Source: Symsagittifera roscoffensis
Taxonomy: Eukaryota > Xenacoelomorpha > Acoela > Convolutidae
Direction: 5' to 3'
DNA: 64,000 bases
NCBI RefSeq assembly: GCF_963678635.1
Contig: NC_087066.1
Coordinates: 29,455,301 to 29,519,300 of the forward strand
The position numbers were made by a program, and so were the translations under genes. This document shows, piece by piece, positions 22,090 through 34,112 of this stretch. The notes below the pieces were generated by a model. That model did no database searches and was not told the origin of the DNA. It worked only from the letters and a program-made list of their open reading frames with translations. Every line of letters begins with the position of its first letter. Position 1 is the first letter of the stretch.

Positions 22090-23159
22090 ATGTCAAGCCC
22101 GAATTTTACAGAAGAGTTTTGAATTGAATGAGTTATGCATTGTTGACATGTAAAACTTTTGGCCACTGAAATTTAACTGTTGTCTGCGAACAATTTTTTT
22201 CTCACGCAATTTGTCTGCTAACAAATTAAATCTCACTTTCGTCTTTTTTCTCACAACTGTAGTTTTGCAGAATTGTCTAATTTCCTTTTAAGCGCCTCCC
22301 TCTAATTTGCTTATCGACTGCTAAACTATTGGAGACCAATTAAACTGCAGGCAGATTTGAGCAGTCTTGTTAGCACTTACTTTCTGATTTAAAGTTAATT
22401 TTTTTATTTTGTTTACTTATGAAATTTTTTTGTTGCTTTATTTACTAGACAAAGAGAATAAATTTAAAATTTTAATTCAGATTTAAAATGCAAACTCAAC
22501 CCTTGTTGAGGTGGGTAGATTTTTTGAAACTGAGCGTTTTTTGAAACCGATCTTTAACGGATATTAATGGGAAAAAAATCAATTATAAAGAAAATCGACT
22601 AAAATCCAGTGTTGCTGCAATTTTATCATGAAATTAATTCGGTAAACTTTATTTTTTTATTATATCCGTAAAAACACAATTCATTTAACAATCATTTTAT
22701 TTGGTAACTCGTTAAAATGCATTATAAATAGCTTTTTTTCAAAAATTTTCCTTCTCGAAATCTGAAACTATTAGGATTAGGTAATGTAAATAAAATTCAA
22801 CAAACCTGAAGAACTAAAAACTGTGTAAAAAAGTGGAGATGAAAAAAAAATTGAAAACAAGTGTCGGCCAAAAAGCATGAAAAAACTATGAGGACGTTAT
22901 CATTTATCTAATCTATCGCTCTTCCAATTCAAAAAAAAAAAATAAAGGCACCGCGGAAATATGACGCCATGGAAACCTATGTAAAAAGATGATTCAGCTT
23001 TTTTTTTGCATGAGCTCTTGCAGATTTTAGATTTTGAAAAAAAATTTATATCATTGCACTTGAATTTACAAGGAAAATACCAAATATATTGTATACGAAA
23101 GGAAACTTTGTGACAATAATTGATTTCAGCGCAGTTTGTTGCAACTCCTTATTGTTCCA

Positions 23160-23176
23160 ACTTTCGTAACGAAAGT
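23160..23176. promoter_or_regulatory. Unit palindrome ACTTTCGTAACGAAAGT
   Basis: A perfect 17-bp palindrome (8-bp arms, one central base) is present in this and every full unit; the inverted left unit has it at 19496-19512. It could be a binding site for a protein of the element. Function is unknown. Confidence 0.5.
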
Positions 23177-23383
23177 AAAGGAACATTTGTGCTCTTGGTG
23201 GATTTTTTTTCTTCAGACAAATTTCGACTTTTTAACTAGCCACTTTTGACAGATTTTCTTTAATATTATTCGAAAGCTACTCTTGTTCTGAGCTTAATTT
23301 TGGAACAAAAATTACCAGTAATTTTTTTTGTAAGGTTATGGGGGCTCAAATATTGCCATTTTGACCAATTTGGGTCAATTAAC

Positions 23384-23401
23384 GCGCGATATATTTCGCG
23401 C
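23384..23401. promoter_or_regulatory. Unit palindrome GCGCGATATATTTCGCGC
   Basis: Perfect 6-bp GC-only arms flank an AT-rich centre, all within a larger inverted context (ttaacgcgcga...tcgcgctattaacgc). The same block is found at 337-354, 6283-6300, 19270-19287, 24955-24972 and in the later units. It is the best-conserved core of the family and unusually GC-rich for this region, so it is a candidate recognition site. Confidence 0.55.
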
Positions 23402-26400
23402 TATTAACGCAAAAGCGAGTATTAATTCGTCTACGAAATTGTTCCAAATTGGTTCAAGGAAGCTTATATGCCATAATTGATTTGTTAATAGAAGCAAAAC
23501 ATAACACTTTGACTTATATTGACGTGTGGGGAATGTTTTCACAAAAAATCTATTTTAAAAAAATATATTTTTCATTTTTCTCTTTAAATTTAATTTTTTG
23601 ATGTTATTAGTTCTCCAGAGATCTTAAAAGGCAGTCGAAAAACTCAAGGCTTAAAGTGTCAAACCCGAATGTTACAGAAGAGTTTTGAATTGATTGAGTT
23701 ATGCATAATTGACATGTGAAACTTTGGGCCGTTGAATTTTAACTGTTGTCTGCACACAGTTTATTTTTTCTCACGCAATTTGTCTGCAAACAATTTAAAT
23801 CTCACTTTCGTCTTTTTTCTCACAACTGTAATTTTGCAGAATCGTCTAATTTTTTTTCAAGCGCCTCCCTCTAATTTGCTTATCGACTGCTAAACTATTG
23901 GAGACCAATTAAACTGCAGGCGGATTTGAGCAGTCTTGTTAGCACTTACTTTCTGATTTAAAGTTAATTTTTTTATTTTGTTTACTTTTGAAATTTTTTT
24001 GTTGCTTTATTTACTAGAAAAGAGAATAAATTTAAAATTTTAATTCAGATTTAGAATGCATACTCAACCCTTGTTGAGGTGGGTAGATTTTTTTGAAACT
24101 GAGCGTTTCATTAGCTTTAAGTCAATCTTTAACGGATGATAATGGGAAAAAAATCAATTATAAAGAAAATCGACTAAAATTCAGTGTTGCTGCAATTTTA
24201 TCATGAAATTAATTCGATAAACTTTATTTTTTTATTATATCCGTAAAAACACAATTCATTTAACAATCATTTTAATTGGTAACTCGTTAAAATGCATTAT
24301 AAATAGCTTTTTTTTTCAAAAATATTCCTTCTCGAAATCGGAAACTATTAGGATTAGGTAATGTAAATAAAGTTCAACAAACCTGAAGAACTAAAAATTG
24401 TGTAAAAAAGTGGAGATGAAAAATAAATTGAAAACAAGTGTCGACCAAAAAGCATGAAAAAACTATGAGGACGTTATCATTTATCTAATCTATCGCTCTT
24501 CCAATTCAAAAAAAAATAAATAAAGGCACCGCGGAAATATGACGCCATGGAAACCTATGTAAAAAGATGATTCAGCTTTTTTTTTGCATGAGCTTTTGCA
24601 GATTTTGAAAAAAAATTTATATCATTGCACTTGAATTTACAAGGAAAATACCATTTATATTGTATACGAAAGGAAACTTTGTGACAATAATTGATTTCAG
24701 CGCAGTTTGTTGCAACTCCTAATTGTTCCAACTTTCGTAACGAAAGTAAAGGAACATTTGTGCTCTTGGTGGAATTTTTTTCTTCAGACAAATTTCGACT
24801 TTTTAACTAGCCAATTTTGACAGATTTTCTTTAATATTATTCGAAAGCTATTCTTGTTCTGAGCTTAATTTTGGAACAAAAATTACCAGTGATTTTTTTT
24901 GTAAGGTCATGGGGGCTTAAATATTGCCATTTTGGCCAATTTGGGACAATTAACGCGCGATATATTTCGCGCTATTAACGCAAAAGCGAGTATTAATTCG
25001 TCTACGAAATTGTTCCAAATTGGTTCAAGGAAGCTTATATGCCATAATTGATTTGTTAATAGAAGCAAAACATAACACTTTGACTTATATTGACGTGTGG
25101 GGAATGTTTTCACAAAAAATCTATTTTAAAAAAATATATTTTTTATTTTTCTCTTTAAATTTAATTTTTTGATGTTATTAGTTCTCCAGAGATCTTAAAA
25201 GGCAGTCGAAAAACTCAAGGCTTAAAGTGTCAAACCCGAATGTTACAGAAGAGTTTTGAATTGATTGAGTTATGCATAATTGACATGTGAAACTTTGGGC
25301 CGTTGAATTTTAACTGTTGTCTGCACACAGTTTATTTTTTCTCACGCAATTTGTCTGCAAACAATTTAAATCTCACTTTCGTCTTTTTTCTCACAACTGT
25401 AGTTTTGCAGAATCGTCTAATTTTCTTTCAAGCGCCTCCCTCTAATTTGCTTATCGACTGCTAAACTATTGGAGACCAATTAAACTGCAGGCGGATTTGA
25501 GCAGTCTTGTTAGCACTTACTTTCTGATTTAAAGTTAATTTTTTTATTTTGTTTAATTTTGAAATTTTTTTGTTGCTTTATTTACTAGACAAAGAGAATA
25601 AATTTAAAATTTTAATTCAGATTTAAAATGCAAACTCAACCCTTGTTGAGGTGGGTAGATTTTTTTGAAACTGAGCGTTTCATTAGCTTTAAGTCCAGCT
25701 TTAACGGATATTAATGGGAAAAAAATCAATTATAAAGAAAATCGACTAAAATCCAGTGTTGCTGCAATTTTATCATGAAATTAATTCGGTAAACTTTATT
25801 TTTTTATTATATCCGTAAAAACACAATTCATTTAACAATCATTTTATTTGGTAACTCGTTAAAATGCATTATAAATAGCTTTTTTTTCAAAAATTTTCCT
25901 TCTCGAAATCTGAAATTATTGGGATTAGGTAATGTAAATAAAATTCAACAAACCTGAAGAACTAAAAATTGTGTAAAAAAGTGGAGATGAAAAAAAAATT
26001 GAAAACAAGTGTCGGCCAAAAAGCATGAAAAAACTATGAGGACGTTATCATTTATCTAATCTATCGCTCTTCCAATTCAAAAAAAAAAAAATAAAGGCAC
26101 CGCGGAAATATGACGCCATGGAAACCTATGTAAAAAGATGATTCAGCTTTTTTTTTGCATGAGCTTTTGCAGATTTTGAAAAAAAATTTATATCATTGCA
26201 CTTGAATTTACAAGGAAAATACCATTTATATTGTATACGAAAGGAAACTTTGTGACAATAATTGATTTCAGCGCAGTTTGTTGCAACTCCTAATTGTTCC
26301 AACTTTCGTAACGAAAGTAAAGGAACATTTGTGCTCTTGGTGGAATTTTTTTCTTCAGACAAATTTCGACTTTTTAACTAGCCAATTTTGACAGATTTTC

Positions 26401-29400
26401 TTTAATATTATTCGAAAGCTATTCTTGTTCTGAGCTTAATTTTGGAACAAAAATTACCAGTGATTTTTTTTGTAAGGTCATGGGGGCTTAAATATTGCCA
26501 TTTTGGCCAATTTGGGACAATTAACGCGCGATATATTTCGCGCTATTAACGCAAAAGCGAGTATTAATTCGTCTACGAAATTGTTCCAAATTGGTTCAAG
26601 GAAGCTTATATGCCATAATTGATTTGTTAATAGAAGCAAAACATAACACTTTGACTTATATTGACGTGTGGGGAATGTTTTCACAAAAAATCTATTTTAA
26701 AAAAATATATTTTTTATTTTTCTCTTTAAATTTAATTTTTTGATGTTATTAGTTCTCCAGAGATCTTAAAAGGCAGTCGAAAAACTCAAGGCTTAAAGTG
26801 TCAAACCCGAATGTTACAGAAGAGTTTTGAATTGATTGAGTTATGCATAATTGACATGTGAAACTTTGGGCCGTTGAATTTTAACTGTTGTCTGCACACA
26901 GTTTATTTTTTCTCACGCAATTTGTCTGCAAACAATTTAAATCTCACTTTCGTCTTTTTTCTCACAACTGTAGTTTTGCAGAATCGTCTAATTTTCTTTC
27001 AAGCGCCTCCCTCTAATTTGCTTATCGACTGCTAAACTATTGGAGACCAATTAAACTGCAGGCGGATTTGAGCAGTCTTGTTAGCACTTACTTTCTGATT
27101 TAAAGTTAATTTTTTTATTTTGTTTAACTTTGAAATTTTTTTGTTGCTTTATTTACTAGACAAAGAGAATAAATTTAAAATTTTAATTCAGATTTAAAAT
27201 GCAAACTCAACCCTTGTTGAGGTGGGTAGATTTTTTTGAAACTGAGCGTTTCATTAGCTTTAAGTCCAGCTTTAACGGATATTAATGGGAAAAAAATCAA
27301 TTATAAAGAAAATCGACTAAAATCCAGTGTTGCTCCAATTTTATCATGAAATTAATTCGGTAAACTTTATTTTTTTATTATATCCGTAAAAACACAATTC
27401 ATTTAACAATCATTTTAATTGGTAACTCGTTAAAATGCATTATAAATAGCTTTTTTTTTCAAAAATATTCCTTCTCGAAATCTGAAACTATTAGGATTAG
27501 GTTATGTAAATAAAGTTCAACAAACCTGAAGAACTAAAAATTGTGTAAAAAAGTGGAGATGAAAAATAAATTGAAAACAAGTGTCGACCAAAAAGCATGA
27601 AAAAACTATGAGGACGTTATCATTTATCTAATCTATCGCTCTTCCAATTCAAAAAAAAAATAATAAAGGCACCGCGGAAATATGACGCCATGGAAACCTA
27701 TGTAAAAAGATGATTCAGCTTTTTTTTTGCATGAGCTTTTGCAGATTTTGAAAAAAAAATTATATCATTGCACTTGAATTTACAAGGAAAATACCATTTA
27801 TATTGTATACGAAAGGAAATTTTGTGACAATAATTGATTTCAGCGCAGTTTGTTGCAACTCCTAATTGTTCCAACTTTCGTAACGAAAGTAAAGGAACAT
27901 TTGTGCTCTTGGTGGAATTTTTTTCTTCAGACAAATTTCGACTTTTTAACTAGCCAATTTTGACAGATTTTCTTTAATATTATTCGAGAGCTATTCTTGT
28001 TCTGAGCTTAATTTTGGAACAAAAATTACCAGTGATTTTTTTTGTTAGGTCATGGGGGCTTAAATATTGCCATTTTGGCCAATTTGGGACAATTAACGCG
28101 CGATATATTTCGCGCTATTAACGCAAAAGCGAGTATTAATTCGTCTACGAAATTGTTCCAAATTGGTTCAAGGAAGCTTATTTGCCATAATTGATTTGTT
28201 AATAGAAGCAAAACATAACACTTTGACTTATATTGACGTGTGGGGAATGTTTTCACAAAAAATCTATTTTAAAAAAATATATTTTTTATTTTTCTCTTTA
28301 AATTTAATTTTTTGATGTTATTAGTTCTTCAGAGATCTTAAAAGGCAGTCGAAAAACTCAAGGCTTAAAGTGTCAAACCCGAATGTTACAGAAGAGTTTT
28401 GAATTGATTGAGTTATGCATAATTGACATGTGAAACTTTGGGCCGTTGAATTTTAACTGTTGTCTGCACACAGTTTATTTTTTCTCACGCAATTTGTCTG
28501 CAAACATTTTAAATCTCACTTTTGTCTTTTTTCTCACAACTGTAGTTTTGCAGAATCGTCTAATTTTCTTTCAAGCGCCTCCCTCTAATTTGCTTATCGA
28601 CTGCTAAACTATTGGAGACCAATTAAACTGCAGGCGGATTTGAGCAGTCTTGTTAGCACTTACTTTCTGATTTGAAGTTAATTTTTTTATTTTGTTTAAT
28701 TTTGAAATTTTTTTGTTGCTTTATTTACTAGACAAAGAGAATAAATTTAAAATTTTAATTCAGATTTAAAATGCAAACTCAACCCTTGTTGAGGTGGGTA
28801 GATTTTTTTGAAACTGAGCGTTTCATTAGCTTTAAGTCCAGCTTTAACGGATATTAATGGGAAAAAAATCAATTATAAAGAAAATTGACTAAAATCCAGT
28901 GTTGCTGCAATTTTATCATGAAATTAATTCGGTAAACTTTATTTTTTTATTATATCCGTAAAAACACAATTCATTTAACAATCATTTTAATTGGTAACTC
29001 GTTAAAATGCATTATAAATAGCTTTTTTTTTCAAAAATATTCCTTCTCGAAATCTGAAACTATTAGGATTAGGTAATGTAAATAAAGTTCAACAAACCTG
29101 AAGAACTAAAAATTGTGTAAAAAAGTGGAGATGAAAAATAAATTGAAAACAAGTGTCGACCAAAAAGCATGAAAAAACTATGAGGACGTTATCATTTATC
29201 TAATCTATCGCTCTTCCAATTCAAAAAAAAAATAATAAAGGCACCGCGGAAATATGACGCCATGGAAACCTATGTAAAAAGATGATTCAGCTTTTTTTTT
29301 GCATGAGCTTTTGCAGATTTTGAAAAAAAAATTATATCATTGCACTTGAATTTACAAGGAAAATACCATTTATATTGTATACGAAAGGAAACTTTGTGAC

Positions 29401-31712
29401 AATAATTGATTTCAGCGCAGTTTGTTGCAACTCCTAATTGTTCCAACTTTCGTAACGAAAGTAAAGGAACATTTGTGCTCTTGGTGGAATTTTTTTCTTC
29501 AGACAAATTTCGACTTTTTAACTAGCCAATTTTGACAGATTTTCTTTAATATTATTCGAAAGCTATTCTTGTTCTGAGCTTAATTTTGGAACAAAAATTA
29601 CCAGTGATTTTTTTTGTAAGGTCATGGGGGCTTAAATATTGCCATTTTGGCCAATTTGGGACAATTAACGCGCGATATATTTCGCGCTATTAACGCAAAA
29701 GCGAGTATTAATTCGTCTACGAAATTGTTCCAAATTGGTTCAAGGAAGCTTATATGCCATAATTGATTTGTTAATAGAAGCAAAACATAACACTTTGACT
29801 TATATTGACGTGTGGGGAATGTTTTCACAAAAAATCTATTTTAAGAAAATATATTTTTTATTTTTCTCTTTAAATTTAATTTTTTGATGTTATTAGTTCT
29901 CCAGAGATCTTAAAAGGCAGTCGAAAAACTCAAGGCTTAAAGTGTCAAACCCGAATGTTACAGAAGAGTTTTGAATTGATTGAGTTATGCATAATTGACA
30001 TGTGAAACTTTGGGCCGTTGAATTTTAACTGTTGTCTGCACACAGTTTATTTTTTCTCACGCAATTTGTCTGCAAACAATTTAAATCTCACTTTCGTCTT
30101 TTTTCTCACAACTGTAGTTTTGCAGAATCGTCTAATTTTCTATCAAGCGCCTCCCTCTAATTTGCTTATCGACTGCTAAACTATTGGAGACCAATTAAAC
30201 TGCAGGCGGATTTGAGCAGTCTTGTTAGCACTTACTTTCTGATTTAAAGTTAATTTTTTTATTTTGTTTAATTTTGAAATTTTTTTGTTGCTTTATTTAC
30301 TAGACAAAGAGAATAAATTTAAAATTTTAATTCAGATTTAAAATGCAAACTCAACCCTTGTTGAGGTGGGTAGATTTTTTTGAAACTGAGCGTTTCATTA
30401 GCTTTAAGTCCAGCTTTAACGGATATTAATGGGAAAAAAATCAATTATAAAGAAAATCGACTAAAATCCAGTGTTGCTGCAATTTTATCATGAAATTAAT
30501 TCGGTAAACTTTATTTTTTTATTATATCCGTAAAAACACAATTCATTTAACAATCATTTTATTTGGTAACTCGTTAAAATGCATTATAAATAGCTTTTTT
30601 TTCAAAAATTTTCCTTCTCGAAATCTGAAACTATTAGGATTAGGTAATGTAAATAAAATTCAACAAACCTGAAGAACTAAAAATTGTGTAAAAAAGTGGA
30701 GATGAAAAAAAAATTGAAAACAAGTGTCGGCCAAAAAGCATGAAAAAACTATGAGGACGTTATCATTTATCTAATCTATCGCTCTTCCAATTCAAAAAAA
30801 AAAATAAAGGCACCGCGGAAAAATGACGCCATGGAAACCTATGTAAAAAGATGATTCAGCTTTCTTTTTTGCATGAGCTTTTGCAGATTTTGAAAAAAAA
30901 ATTATATCATTGCACTTGAATTTACAAGGAAAATACCAATTATATTGTATACGAAAGGAAACTTTGTGACAATAATTGATTTCAGCGCAGTTTGTTGCAA
31001 CTCCTTATTGTTCCAACTTTCGTAACGAAAGTAAAGGAACATTTGTGCTCTTGGTGGATTTTTTTTCTTCAGACAAATTTCGACTTTTTAACTAGCCACT
31101 TTTGACAGAACTTCGTTAATATCATTCGAAAGCCATTCTTGTTCTGAGCTTAAATTTGGAACAAAAATTACCAGTGATTATTTTTTGTAACGTTATGGGG
31201 GCTTAAATATTGCTATTTTGGCCAATTTGGGACAATTAACGCGCGATATATTTCGCGCTATTAACGCGAAAGCGAGTATTAATTCGTCTACGAAATTGTT
31301 CCGAATTGGTTCAAGGAAGCTTATATGCCATAATTGATTTGTTAATAGAAGCAAAACATATCACTTTGACTTATATTGACGTGTGGGGAATGTTTTCACA
31401 AAAAATCTATTTTAAAAAAATCTTTTTTTCATTTTTCTCTTTAAATTTAATTTTTTGATGTTATTAGTTCTCCAGAGATCTTAAAAGGCAGTCGAAAAAC
31501 ACAAGGCTTAAAGTGTCAAACCCGAATATTACAGAAGAGTTTTGAATTGATTGAGTTATGCATAATTGACATGTGAAACTTTGGGCAGTTGAATTTCAAC
31601 TGTTGTCTGCACACAGTTTAATTTTTCTCACGCAATGTAAATAAAGTTCAGCAAACCTGAAGAACTAAAAAATGTATAAAAAAGTGGAGATGAAAAAAAA
31701 ATTGAAAACAAG

Positions 31713-32946
31713 AATAACTTTTCAAGTTTTAAGGAAATCTCACTTCATCTAATCAAACGAATGTTGAGCAAAAAGCAGCTGCCTGGATGTCAATAGGCAG
31801 CACCGCTCGTGAAACGTTCATTTTTTTTCGAAAAAAATTGATTGTAGTTAATATATTATATTATTATATTTCTTCAAGTCAATGAAATGGTTTTTGCTGA
31901 TCTGACAAAAAAAAAGATTATAATCCGTTTTTAACCCATTGTTATCCATTTTTACCCATTTTTAGAATTAAATGATTATATAGTAACTTATCATGAAAAC
32001 CCAGAAAATCAATTGTTTCAGTGAATTTTTAGCGCTGGATTGCTATTTATTAGCAGAACCGCGTTGTGTTTTTTTTTCTGTTTGAGTGAAATTGGATTGT
32101 TCTATAGTTACAGGCCATTTTTTTCTTTGTCTTGCTTGTATATTTTTTTCAAGGGGTTCCCTGATTTGTAAAGCATATAAAGTTTATTAAAAGTCAACAA
32201 GATGGCTGGAATCAGGTAGACACCCTGGATATTTTGACACGCCTCATTTTTTACAGAGTAGTGGTCGATTTAACCAATGAAAAAATCTATTTTCTTTTTT
32301 TGAAGCTTTCATCATATTTTTTGAACATTTCTCAAAAGACGGAAAAAAGCAATCAAAACATTCAAGGCGTAAGCCTGATATGGGCAGTCTTGTTAGATTT
32401 TGTTAAACAGTATATTCACAGTAGCCTACCAAAAGCTCCTGCAAAACAAAATACAAAAAACAGACAAAGAAAAGATATTTGGTTTTCAATTACACAGCAA
32501 ATAAGTTTCACTCTATCATCATAATAGTAAAAATCACAAAGTGATTTCACAAATATATAGCGATCTTGCTCTGGCTTTTCACAGAAAATATTGCTGGTAT
32601 CGGTTTTTCATGATTAGTCGTTATAAAATTCTAAACGAATTGATAAAATTTATTTAAAACTGATTACCCGGGTAGACCTCCATAGACCAAAAATGCTAAT
32701 CATACAATTCCATAAACTAAGTCCATGAAAAAATACTAATCATACAAATTTCATACATTTTGCTAAAATGGTGTCGTCGAATATTCGAAAAATTTTTCTC
32801 TTGTTTTGGCAAAAAATTCGGTGTATCGTACTAAATTAAAAAAGAAAAACTTTCTTGAGTAACCAAGGTTTATGTCATTTGTGTTCGGTTACGAACACAA
32901 CCAAAAAATTTTTAAGAAATTAAAATGAAAAATATAAATATATTTG
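31713..32946 (-). repeat. Right outer inverted arm (1.23 kb)
   Basis: Inverse of 16924-18150 and of nearly the same length (1,234 versus 1,227 bp). It begins right after the last unit's gaaaacaag and ends at aaatatatttg. The plus-strand open frame 32234-32524 is the inverse copy of the 17406-17630 frame and extends 22 codons further; it is not considered a gene. Confidence 0.8.
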
Positions 32947-33115
32947 GTTTATGGAAAAATGCTACTCATACAATTTCCATATACGAGAAAATACTAATCA
33001 TAGACCTTTCATGCAATTTTCTGTACTTATGGAATTGCCTGAAAAGTGTATGATTAACATTTTTCCATATATGAAAATTGTATGACTAGCATTTTTTGTC
33101 AACCCGGGTATAGTC
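32947..33115. repeat. atgattagcattttt motif cluster with acccgggt
   Basis: This flank repeats motifs found in the outer arms: tatgattaacatttttcc, tgtatgactagcatttttt and acccgggt (33102-33109), the last also at 17191-17198 and 32666-32673. The motif occurs in both orientations, so it looks like a sub-terminal repeat of the element or an older copy of its end. Confidence 0.5.
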
Positions 33116-33248
33116 ATATTTTTTGTTGAATCATTAAAATCCATTTAATATCGTTTCAATAATGTGAGTTTCTACCGCCCTCATTTTTTGTCACTACTTA
33201 AAATATAGGGCAGGCAATAGTTCTTAAATTTTTCTTAACCAACCCAAT

Positions 33249-33905
33249 ATGACTGATTCTGCGTGTTTTGACACATTGCAAGACCTTTTGAGTTCTGGTA
33301 ATGCGGCCGCTTAACCATTGTCGGCCACTTAAAGCAAGACAAAACCATTGACGCTTGCAACCAAATACTACGAGGCCTGCGGAACAATATGGCACACGGG
33401 CAAACACGTTTTTTGTCAGCAGCCGAATATGACGGAAAAGTTACTCATTTAGTTGAACAAATCAAAGAATGTGGCAAAACTTCAAGTTTAACACAAGTGT
33501 GCGATGATATTATCAAGTTTGTGGAAAATAATAAAACACTGAAGTTCACATCGTTTCTAGCAAATCATCCGAATGAGTTTCACAGATTCCTAATGTCTTT
33601 AGAAAGAGAGTTGGAAGTAATCAAAGCAGGTACTGTCGCTCATATAAGGATCGCAAAATAGTTTACTGCGTATCCATCGATTCGGTCTAAGCACCTTATG
33701 TTTTTTTTTCAAACTTTTATATTTTTCTGAAACGCCATTTGCTTTAGAATATGATACCACAAACATGCGACATTTTGTATCAATCGACAACTTGCAACAT
33801 TATATTGAACGGCGAACACTGATCAATCGCACAATTCCTCTCGTGCCGAATGTAAGCGCAGCGGAGCAAGAGTCACTACTTGAAAATGCCCTGTTACAAT
33901 TTTAT
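33249..33905 (+). CDS. 5' exons of HEPN-STAND gene (N-terminal HEPN-like domain)
   Basis: Coding sequence continues upstream of the NTPase exon. An ATG at 33249 opens a frame (start M-T-D-S-A-C-F-D) that hits TAA at 33312. The following frame, from 33311, reads on without a break through L-R-N-N-M-A-H (R-N-N-M-A-H at 33380-33397), which points to one missing base near 33310. The R-N-x3-H pattern in a helical context is the signature of HEPN ribonuclease domains. An intron with donor cag/gtactg (33630) and acceptor ctttag (33747), 118 bp, joins in frame to exon 2, which continues to about 33905. The domain call is from motif and helix pattern only. The frameshift may be an assembly error or real decay. 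Confidence 0.6.
33630..33747 (+). other. Intron 1 (118 bp)
   Basis: Donor GCAG/GTACTG, acceptor TTGCTTTAG/AA with a T-rich tract before it. Splicing removes the in-frame TAG at 33659 and joins phase-1 codons (G + AA), keeping the reading frame into exon 2. Confidence 0.7.
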
Positions 33906-34112
33906 GTTTGTTACCTTTTGTCGCCTGATAAAAATGTCGCCGTACCCAAAAAATATATTGCTTGATGAACTGAAAATGAGCGTTTATTGATTTTTTTAAA
34001 TTTAAAAGTAGTTTTGAGTTGAAAACATTCTAGGCTTATAGCTTCATCTAGAACAATATTGCGACCCTTATTTTCAATTTAAGATTTACACGACAACTCG
34101 AATAATCTACAG
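33906..34112 (+). other. Intron 2 (probable, 207 bp)
   Basis: Best pair: donor TAT/GTTTGT (33906) and acceptor AATCTACAG/GAC (34112). It preserves phase 0 and bypasses stops after 33963. Other GT donors at 33910, 33936 and 33942, and an AAG acceptor at 34083, are possible, so the borders are provisional. Confidence 0.5.

Larger units (their letters stand above)
22090..31712 (+). repeat. Tandem array of a 1,571-bp unit (about six copies)
   Basis: Unit boundaries fall between gaaaacaag and tgtcgacc/tgtcggcc. A partial unit (22090-22861) is followed by units starting at 22862, 24439, 26010, 27582, 29154 and 30725, with lengths of 1577, 1571, 1572, 1572 and 1571. The last unit is 988 bp long because an internal segment of about 583 bp is missing between cgcaat and gtaaataaag. 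The middle four units are nearly identical, differing mainly in A/T runs and isolated bases. Each contains two perfect palindromes. Minus-strand frames of 78 and 68 codons recur in the central units but show no known domain and are probably not genes. Copy number may be affected by assembly. Confidence 0.9.
16924..32946. mobile_element. 16-kb inverted-repeat (foldback-like) structure
   Basis: The two ends are inverted copies: 16924-18150 on the left and 31713-32946 on the right. Inside each arm a 1,571-bp unit is attached in mirror orientation, once on the left (18151-19804) and repeatedly on the right (22090-31712). A core of about 2.3 kb (19805-22089) separates the arms. The same 74-residue open frame appears at both ends (17406-17630 minus; 32234 onward plus), a by-product of the inverted arms. 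No transposase was recognised and no target duplication is obvious. Long composite inverted repeats with tandem units resemble foldback elements, but a palindromic rearrangement is also possible. Confidence 0.7.

Noticed and set aside
24555-24791. 78-codon minus-strand ORF repeated in each unit
   Set aside because: Identical because the array is homogeneous, not through selection. The left inverted unit has it broken and there is no known domain.
24907-25113. 68-codon minus-strand ORF repeated in each unit
   Set aside because: It spans the GC palindrome and is open only by chance; no protein-like features.
22090-31712. CRISPR-like or satellite array
   Set aside because: Units are 1.57 kb without spacers and the surrounding sequence is animal-like. 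It is a tandem array attached to inverted arms rather than CRISPR.
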